DNA of 64,000 nt from Rhizomys pruinosus (lineage: Eukaryota > Chordata > Mammalia > Rodentia > Spalacidae), in the NCBI GenBank assembly GCA_009823505.1, contig VZQC01004717.1:1361053-1425052 (forward strand). Direction: 5' to 3'. A program made the position numbers and the translations under genes. Positions 50,201-60,200 of this stretch are shown piece by piece. Within the stretch, counting starts at the first letter, position 1. Each line of letters begins with the position of its first letter. Below the pieces are notes generated by a model. That model worked only from the letters and a program-made list of their open reading frames with translations, was not told the origin of the DNA and did not search any database.

Positions 50201-53200
50201 TAGTGAATAGAAAGAACTTAAAGGCAGAAGGTTTTTGCCACTGCCTGACCAAGCAGGCAGGAATCAATTAGCTTAATGGGTCCCTCATGTTTGTAGGAAC
50301 TGAAGTTAAAGGTTAGAAAAAAGAGTTTGTGTCCACCCCCGAAACTCTGAGGGACAGCAGAATGGCCACCCATTAGTTACCCCAGTCCCCTTCTGGACAG
50401 GGAGGGCTCATGTTTCCTTTGAATCCTCTGAAAATATTTGTAAAAGAATGTCTCACTTGAGAGAGACATGGGGCAAAGGTGCCCATTACTGTGCTCTGCC
50501 CAGGATGGGGAGACCTTACCTTTTTTTCCTTTTGGTCCTCTGAAAGGTGGTCGCTCCACATTGGGTTCCATTTGTTGCTATTTCTTCCTCTCTGTTCCCT
50601 CAAGTGGACCATTCATTCCTCAGCATGATTGCTGAGGCTCAGGTGGGAGACAGGAGGGGGAAGGTGAGCTCACACAAGGCAGTGAAGAAACTAACCTGGG
50701 AGAGATGCTGAGGGAATAATTCAGTTTTACTGGCAAAAGTCTGTGTCTTTTATACCAAAACTACTGTGCTCTGGGGTAGAAATGGGGGTTGGGAGAGCCA
50801 GAGAGGTGCGAGTCATTATGGCTCTTACTGGGGGCAATGAACTCCCAGGTGTGTATTAGTAGGTAGGGAATGTGACATCTTATCTGCCCAGTACCTCAAA
50901 GGGGAGCCTTAGGACATGGGTTCTCACTTGGTGAGCAGGGGATCTGCTCATCCTGGCTCCTCAAAGAAGCTTGTGGGACAGTGGGCGCATAACCCCATGC
51001 TTTCAAGCCAGAGTCTCATCCCAAAATTTTCTGTGTCTCCTGTGTCCATGGTTCCTTTCTACTTCGTATATTGTCTCAGAGTCAGAAGCTCAGTAACAAT
51101 GTGGGTCCTCCATGTCTTAGAGATCTTCATTCTAAAAAACCAGAGGGGATAACCAGTGGCTTATTACAGACAGAGCTAGGTCACTAAGTAAAGCCAACTC
51201 ACACCCTGTGAGTTGCCATCTTACTTCTCATGCAAGACCTACAAATATATAGGCTATAAAAATGCCCCCAGTTTAAAAACAACTAAACTGATGAAAGAAG
51301 AAGAAGAAGAAGAAGAAGAAGAAGAAGAAGAAGAAGAAGAAGAAGAAGAAGAAGAAGAAGAAGAAATAATAATAATAGAAAGGGGAGTTGAGGGCTGGAG
51401 AGACGGCTCAATGGTTAAGAGCACTTTCTGCTCTTATAGGGGACCCAGGTTCAGTTCCCATCTCCCACATGGAGGCTAATAACCTTTTGTAATTCTAGTC
51501 CCAGGAGATCCAATATCCTCTTCTCCCTTCCACAGGCACCAGATGTGCACAAGGTATGCCTACATATATGTGGGCAAAACACACATACACATAAAATAAA
51601 AATAAATCTTAAAGATAGAAGTGAGAGAGCAGTGGCAGTGATTATTCTTTTCCCATCTTGAAGCCCATGGTTTATTTCTTAGACTCTCAGAAACCAGTAT
51701 ATGTACCCAGACCTCAGCCTTTATAAAATTTCCCACTACCCAAGATTTAGAACCATCATTTTCCCAGGTCGAGATGAAGAATGGGCCCAATTCCAAAGGG
51801 AACAGCCAACGTGAAGTCCTGTATATCCACCCAGTGTTACACAGGGAAAAATAAAATCATCTTCACACAGATGACCTTTAAGACTAGCCTACTCACTACA
51901 GTTTCAAGCACAGACATAAAGTCCAGCTGCCACCAGAGGCTGAGAGATGAGAGATCCTGGAGGCAAGAGAGCACAGAAGCTTCGATGTGTGAGATTAATT
52001 TCATAAGATATTACACAGCATTTTAAAAAAAGAAAAAGTAAAGAAAGAGCAGACCAATAACATGTCTTCCCCTGAGTGTGACTATAGGTCCTGTGTTCTT
52101 TGAGATGATTTATTTAATTCCCAAAACAAACCCAGGTGAATGAAAATGTAAGTATGTTCTCTTTAAATTTAATTGAGGAACTCAGGGTGTTAAATTATTT
52201 TCAAACAGAAATGCCTACTGAGATTGATTGCTTTATGTTTCACAAGGAGAGACAAGCTTCCATGAATTGCTGTTATGCCCGTATCCTGGCTGTGCTAGAA
52301 TTTCATCTTTAAAGAGAAAGAAAACTGATCAGTGCTCAGGACTAGCTCCCATTTACTGGATAACATTGTTGGGACTTAATAATTCTAGAAATTATGAGAG
52401 GATGTGATAGTAAGAGGCAAGCATTTTTACTAAAGAATGTTATAAATAACATTCTTTAGAGGGAACAAGGTTCTAACAAATAAGTTTTAATGAAACCACT
52501 ATAGTGACACTACTTTTTAAGAGCTATTGAATCTGTGTGCTACATCTATACTTATTTTCTACATTTTTTCTGCTAGGAAAATAACATTCCAATAATCACC
52601 AATTCAGTGATTTTGCTGAGAACTCAAACTAACCAAGCAACCCTGAAAGTATAGACTATATGTCTCAGGATTAAATAGCATTCTAGGTAAATGCCACTTT
52701 AATAGTGAAATAAAATGGATGCATCCATTTTAAAAAGGTAAATACCACATAAATATTGTGTAAGAGTGTAAAGTTTCCCCAGCAATCTGTGCCTACATGC
52801 AGTTTGACAGTTTCATGAAAACAGGTAACGGGGAGAGCTCTCTGGGGGAACTGTTATGACAGAGCTTGTTGAGTTTTGCTTCCTGTGCCTGTAAACAGTT
52901 TCTTATTCTGATTTCACCTCAGACCTTTGTTATACATCCTGTTAGTATTTCGCCTTCATTTGTGTATCTCAGTGATTTCCATGACCTGTCTTCTCCTACT
53001 GCAAGCTGCAAAGTGGGGTTAATCCAGCACTGTGTAAATATGTCTAAAAAGTATATCGCTTCATCCTATGCATCCTTAGATATTCTTTTGCTTAAAGCTT
53101 CCACCAGCCCTATAGAGGGGTAACTACTAAGCTCCCACATTAGAGAGACATGAGAATCTGAGAGATCACATAACTGACTCAAGGTCACAGAGCAGGTGGG

Positions 53201-54190
53201 TGCTCACTGCATTCTGCTCCATATCCTCCACCTCAGTCTTATGGAAGCCATATTATCATTTTTAAAAAGTGGACTGATGTGGCTGAGGGGTCCTCTGCTT
53301 TGGTTTACCACTCATGATGGGTCAGCACAGTTTTGCAAAGCACAGGTGAGTCATTTCTAAGTCTCCACTGCTTTCCAGAATGCAGCTGTTTGCTGCAAAT
53401 GAGAGGAATCCAATTCCTCTCTAAGTCTTCTTCACCTCCTTGGATGGGTCACCCTCAGCCCCAGCCCCAGCCCCAGTCTCATATTTAGCCTGTTTCTTTA
53501 GTATAATGTCCAGAGGCTCTTGTGGGAAGAACTAAGTCTCCTCTTCAGAAAGAGAGCATACATGGACAGCATGCAGGAGGAAGCTGTCAGATCCATATCC
53601 AAGAAGAAGCCGCTTCATGTTCTGGCCAGGCTGTGATACCAACATCTGCAGTCTTCTGTCCACCGTGACCCTGTCTATACCTAGTCACCATGTTCGAAAA
53701 AAACAAAACAGAAGACACCCCAATATCCTCCTCGGGGTTAACCGAGTGAATTTAATTTCTTCTTGTCTAATGGACCTGAGGAAATAGCTCCAGGCCTGCT
53801 CTTCCCTTTGCAAGCAGGAGCTCATGGCAATGATGCTTCTAACAGAAGTCGCCTTCTATCAACCTTCGCCCCAGCATCTGCTGTGTGCGGACGTAAGTCC
53901 TCCCAAGAAGAGATGCTCTTCAGGGAGTGTGTCCATTCCTGGGCTCCTTTGGAAAGTCAGTTTCTTCCTCCCCTAGCTTTCACGAAGGCTGTGTTATATT
54001 TTTCCAGCTCTATGCTTCATGCTAACATATGCTGCTTGCTCTGTTCTAAGCAGAAATGGATTTATTCTTGTGAAAGAGAGGGCTGTGATGGTCTAACTGC
54101 CTGCCCAAGTTTCCAAGGTTTAGGTTGTTGTATGGAGTCACATACCATGCCTGCCTCGGTTGCTTTCACAGTTGGTGACCAGGTCAGGAA

Positions 54191-54229
<39 letters not shown>

Positions 54230-57213
54230 GTATATCTCATTAAGTTCCCCAAGGTTCAGAGATGCTAAGTAGGTCCCAGCTTGGGTTTGCTTTTTCTGAG
54301 TAAGCATTCCACTGAGGACTTCTGCTTTCACCTGCTTTTTTGTTTGTTTGTTTGTTTGTTTGTTTGTTTGTTTTCAAGACAGGGTCTCCCTGTAGCCTCC
54401 CAGCTGTCCTGGAACTCACTCTGTAGACCAGGCTGGCCGTGAACTCACAAAGATCCGCCTGCCTCTGCCTCCCAAGTGCTAGGATTAAAGGCGTGTGCCA
54501 CCACGCCCGGCTACCTGTTTTGACCATCTAATCCAGCCTAGCAGCTGCAGGATGGATGCTGAGTTGCTGCCTATTTGGAAGCCTCAGGTCTAGCCTTATC
54601 CCTCCTATCCACATTCCTCAAGGCAAGTGATTTTGTTATAGAATGGCAAGCGTTCTTTGAACTGACCTAGAAAGAATGGCATTTAACACGCAGCAGTAAC
54701 CAGACTCGGTCAGGTTGAATTTCTCATTGGCAGCCATTGCAATTCTTAGACGCTGAAGGGTGGCAGCCTGAGGACACAAATCTCCTCCCTATTCCAGCAT
54801 CCACTCTGTGGCCTGCTGTCATTCATCTCTCACAGTAAGGCACACACCTTCCTAGGTAAAGTGTTATCTGGTGGGCACATATTAGGTCATCACCATCCAT
54901 TACTCTGTTTATTGCAGTGTATTTGATCAACTGAATTACCATCACTTGGATAAACAACAGAGTAGAACACAGCTGTGGTAACTTTTAATGACTGGGCCAG
55001 AGTCGTAGGTGGCATGTGGAATGGTCACTTGGGAAAGGCAGTTTCTAGAAGTCATGGACACCCTGGGAAGCTGAAAGGCAGCAGGAGGGTACTGATTGCT
55101 GGGGGAAATTAACTCATTCTGCCTACAGCCAGCTTAACAATTTGTCCCTCCTAAGTGTGGCGACAGAAACCTGTGGAGTGAAAGTCAGGTCAGCATCTGT
55201 TCAGCTTTGCTTATCTGGTGGGTCCTGTGGGACAAGGTGCATTTAGTAAGGACGCTGCTGACACTAACCTTCAAGTGAACCAAATGCATGCTCACCCCCC
55301 GAACCCAGTTTTCTCCAGGGTAGGAGCCCAGGGATTCATCTGCTCTCAAGTCATGTCTCAGATTCTGTTTCATGCTTTCACTGCCAGGAATCTTGCCACA
55401 GATTCACTTTTTCCCTTTAATTCATTACATTTAGCTTGAAAATCAAGCCCAAACTGACCTGAGCATTTATCCTCCTTTTTTTTTTTTTTTTTTTTGACAT
55501 TTTCTTATAAAAAATACTACCTTCTAATAAGAGCTATGAATTGGAGCTGCTGGTATAGTTTAGTGTTAGAACTGATGTTTAGCATGTAGAACAAGGCCAA
55601 GGATTCCATCTCCAGCCTCACATAAACAAAAAACCCTACAAGCTTAGAGACCTCAGTGACAAAGTAGGCCCAGGATCAGGCCCCAGATCACTTTTCCTCT
55701 TAACTCTACCCTAAGCACTGCTACTACACAAGCACGGTGACAGAGGACAGCTTATGCTTGCTGTGGGGAGGCAAAGGCTGTGCTGGGCCCTGCGTAGGAT
55801 GAGGACGGACAGTGCAGTCACTGGCCCTGCTCAGTTTACCACACGAGCTCTGGGTTGCAAAATTTCTGCTTTGTGTACAGAACTTGTAAGTTCAACTTTT
55901 AATATGAAATTGTCTTTTTAAGAAGTTACTTATGGGACTGGAGAGATGCCTCAGCAGTTAAGAGCAGTGGCTGCTCTTGAAGAGGACCTGGGTTCAATTC
56001 CCAGGTTATAACCATCTGTAACTCTAGTTCCAGGGGGGATCTGATGCCCTCTTCTGACCTCTGTGGGCATTTCATGATACAAGTGCAGTTACATGCATGC
56101 AGGCAATACACATAGAATAAAAGTAACAAATAAAATATTTTTAAAAGTTAGTTATGGGGAGAAAAGATTGTGAAGTTTACCATCTTAGCCATTTCTTGGT
56201 ACACAGGTCAGCAGTGTTAACAGTCTTCCCATTTTATGGCTAATCTCCAGAACTTTTTCATCTTGCAAAACTGAAACTCTATACCTATTAAACAAAAACT
56301 TTCAGTTCCATATCCCCCAACCCCAGATGCTGGAAACCAACATTATTTCTATTAATTTGACTACCCTAGGTACCTCCTATAAGTGCAATAACATAGCATT
56401 TTACCATTCGTAGCTGGCCTGTTTCACTGGGTAGAAGGTTGCTTCAAAGTTCAGACATGTTCTAGTATGTGTCTGAATCCTTAACTTTTTTTTATGTGTA
56501 TGAGTGTACTGTCTGCATGTAGGTTGGTGCACCCATGTCATACAATGCCACAGAGGTCAGAAGAGGACATTGGAGTCCCCTGGAACTGGAGTTAAAGATG
56601 GTTCTTAGCCGCCATGTGGGTGCTGGGAATCAAACCCAGGTCCTCTGCAAGAGCAGTCGGTGCTCTTAACCACTGAGCCATCTCTGATTCCTTAACTTTT
56701 TAAAGCTGAACTAGATTCTGTTGTTGACCATACTACATTTTATTTAGCCACTTGTCTGTGGATGGATACTTGGATTGTTCCTGCCACTTGGCTGCTGTGA
56801 ATGTGGTTATAACAGGATGTACAAATCTGTGTAAATTCTTTCAGTTTTCTTTTTTTTCTTCTTACAGTTCTTTAAAAAATATCTTAGTTATTATTTTTAT
56901 TCTTATGTATATGAGTGTATTGCCTGCATGTGTGTAAGTGCACCTGTGTCATGCAATGCCCAAGAGGTAAAAAGATACCGTTGGACTCTCCTGGAATTAG
57001 TTACAGACTGTTGTTACCACCATGTAGGTGCTGGGAAGAGAACCTGAGTCCTCTGCAAGAGCAGCCAGTGCTCTTAACCACTGAACCATCTGTCTAGCCT
57101 CTTTCTTTCAGTTCTTTTAAGCATACACACAGAAGTGAATGTTAAACAATATGGTATCTGTTTACTTTTTAAACTATTACATTTGTTTCTAGGGGTGGAG
57201 CAACATGAAATGC

Positions 57214-57246
<33 letters not shown>

Positions 57247-60200
57247 GGTGTCCATGTGTAAGTCAGGAGAGCTTGTGTGGATTGGTTATCTCCTTCCATC
57301 TTGTGGGTCCTAGGGAACAAAGTCCAGTGACCAGACTTGGTGGCAAGTGTCTTTCCCCTCTGCATCATCTCAATGGCTGCCATTTAATTTTGTAAGGAGC
57401 ATCCACATGATGTTCCACAATGGCTACCCTGTTTTACATTCCCAACAACAATGGACAGTGGTTACTTCTTTGTAGTTTTACTCCTGAGATTTTAATATTT
57501 GCAACAAATTCATGTTTTTTTCAAACTACTATCGAAACTTCTATGCTCTGTCCATCACCTGGTACTGACCTGCTCACAGAATCTGATGTATTCTAGCCTC
57601 TGGAAGAATCCATGTCCCTTAATCACCATCGACAAGAAATGATTCTAGATGACATAGTGTATCCATAGTGTGTCCCGAATGATGCCCACCTAGTGTCTCC
57701 AGTGGAATGAATCAGTACCCTAGCCCCATAATCTGACATTCATTTTACCCTCTCAAAATACATTTGATAGTATATTTCATGTTCACTGTAAGTCTAGTTT
57801 TCTTATTGTTGTTTTTGGGGGGGGGTGGCTTATTAAGACAGGGTCTCCCTGTAACATCAGCTGACCTGGAACTCACTATATAGACTAGATGGGCCTTGAT
57901 CTCACAGAGATGTGCCTGCCTCTGCCTCTGCCTCCCAAGTGCTGGGATTAAAGGCATGCACCACCACACCCAGTTTTATGAATATCCAGAGGTCTTAGTC
58001 AAACTCATCTAAAAAATAATTCATTCTCTAAGGAAAAGCACATCATTTCCTTCTTCTGGCTTTTTTGTGAATGTTGACCAAAGCAAGTCTAGATCTGAGA
58101 CAGAGTGGCAGAAACCCTGCCACTCAACAATCCCCAAGATCATAACACTTGTGGAAAATGTCTTGTACTATTAGTCTCTCCTTTTATATATCTCCAGCTG
58201 TTACAGACATTTCTTCTAGAGTAGGAACTGCATTCAAGGAAAAGAGATTTTGGGGCTGGAGAGATGGCTCAGCAGTTAAGAGCACCAACTGCTCTTACAG
58301 AGGACCTGGGTTCAATTCCCAGCACCCACATGGTGGCTAAGAACTGTCTTTAACTCTAGTTCCAGGGGAATCTGACACCCTCTTCTGACTTCCACGGCAT
58401 TGCATGACACGGGTGCACAAACCTACATGCAGACAATACATTCATACACATAAAAAATAATAAATAAATTTTAGAAAAAAAGAAAAGAGATTTTGAAATG
58501 GCCAGGCAGAATATCCTGCTCTTGTCAAAAATGGTCAGAAAAAAGCCTATCTTAGTCACCAGTGCTCACCAAGCTGTTTCATTTTGTTGTTCTGTTTTAC
58601 AGTTGGGGGATAAAGTGACAATATGGCAGAAGGGTTTGACATATGTAAACAGGCATAGGATTCTGTCAAGACAATGTCTATTCCTCTTCAATTTATTGTT
58701 TCTTTTTAGAGACAGGGTCTTAGGTAGCACAGGCTAGCCTCAAACTCACTATGTAGTTGAAGATTATCTTTAACTCCTGAGTCTGCTGCCTCACTATGTG
58801 CCATCATACCTGGCTCCACCTCAACTTCAAAGGATATGTTACCCATTACCAAGAATCCAGCAACATTCTTTATTTTAAGCTCAACTTCACTTGAAATTTC
58901 CATCTTTTCCTTTGAAGGAAATTGTGTTTCACTTTTAATCTAATATGATTTCATGGCCTTTCTCAGCTTCTTATCAAGAAGCAATCTGATAGCAAAAGAT
59001 CATCCTAAAACCAAAATGACTATAATTTTATTGATTTTTAAAATATTACCCCCAAACATATATTTGGAGTAAAGTCTGCTAAGGTACAGGCTGAATATCC
59101 ATTTTCTCTAAAATCTACCCTGGGTGGCAGCAATGTACTTACCCAAGGTCTGCTTTGCCTGGGCTTCATGGCCACTCAGGGCTGTGCTGAGTGCATGTGC
59201 TATCTCATTGGGGAGAGTTGACAAGGGAAGCATGCAAGCTTGTTTGTCCATTTTCCGTGGGGTCATCGCAGTACCTTAAAATGTACAGTGTGAGTTAATA
59301 ATATCAAATTTCACTCCAGCAACCCTTCTTTTATGGTTGTCCCTTGTTCTGTTAAACTATTATTTTAAAAACACAAAGCACATAAAATTCATTTATGATA
59401 ATGTATTGATAAGTTTATTCAAACTTACAAGCTGTGCCTGTCAACTGTTTATAAAAAGTATCTCTTTAAGCCAGGCATGGCGGTGCATGCCTTTAATCCC
59501 AGCACTTGGGAGGTGGAGGCAGGCATATCTCTAGGAGTTCAAGGCTAGCCTGGTCTACATACTGAGCTCCAGGCCAGCTGGGACTAAAGGGAGACCATGC
59601 CTCATAAAGACAAGAAAAGTATCTCTTTAGAAGTATTGATATGATATTTTATATAAATGTTATATTTTACTGCTTAGATTTTTTTTAAAACCCCATTATT
59701 TGCTCAAGACTAAGCCACAGGTTTGCAAAAATTACTGTAAGAATACCTATAACTATAATGTGTTCCACAGCAATGCTTCTGTCAGTGGCTGACTCCATGT
59801 ATGAGAGCAGGCCCTTAAGTCTGTATGGCCTAGTAGCCCTGCTACCCTCTTAGTGCATAAGAGTGTACTGTGGTGCTCATACAACAGTCAAGTCACCTAA
59901 ACATGCAGTTTGTGGAAATATACCCCTTTTGTCCATTGGCATGCATGTGCCATCTGGTAGAAACTTCCTACTGCAGTTGGGAAGATATTTTATTCATGTG
60001 CCTTGCAGTGTCATACGATATAGCAACACCATTTAAGTTGGGGTCCCCCCCACCTCTCCCTTTCTCACTGTTTCTTTCATGATATTGAGGGCAGAACCTA
60101 GGACCTCATGTATGCTAAGCAAACATTCTGTCACTGAGGTCTAAGTTACACCCCCAGCAGATTTTAATTAGGTATGTGGATTTTTATAAACCTAGATGTC

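Larger units (their letters stand above)
44851..50564 (-). mobile_element. Internal region of the LTR-element pair, apparently non-coding
   Basis: Bounded by two same-orientation LTRs. I recognise no gag, pro, pol or env reading frame. 45640-47400 and 49300-49600 are very AT-rich. It carries the chimeric insert 47513-49278. A non-autonomous or badly decayed element is likely; two separate solo LTRs cannot be ruled out. Confidence 0.5.
56160..57500 (-). mobile_element. Ancient LINE-1, interrupted by SINEs
   Basis: Segments CTATACCTATTAAACAAAAA, TTGACTACCCTAGGTACCTC, GTGGATGGATACTTGGATTG and CACAATGGCTACCCTGTTTT keep the order of old mammalian L1 3' regions read in reverse. Two B2s, a tRNA-type SINE (57246-57380) and a GT run (57216-57245) split it. 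Confidence 0.6.

Noticed and set aside
53763..54272. 169-codon ORF in the last intron
   Set aside because: Its end is coded by the TA microsatellite and no motif is visible. Chance ORF.
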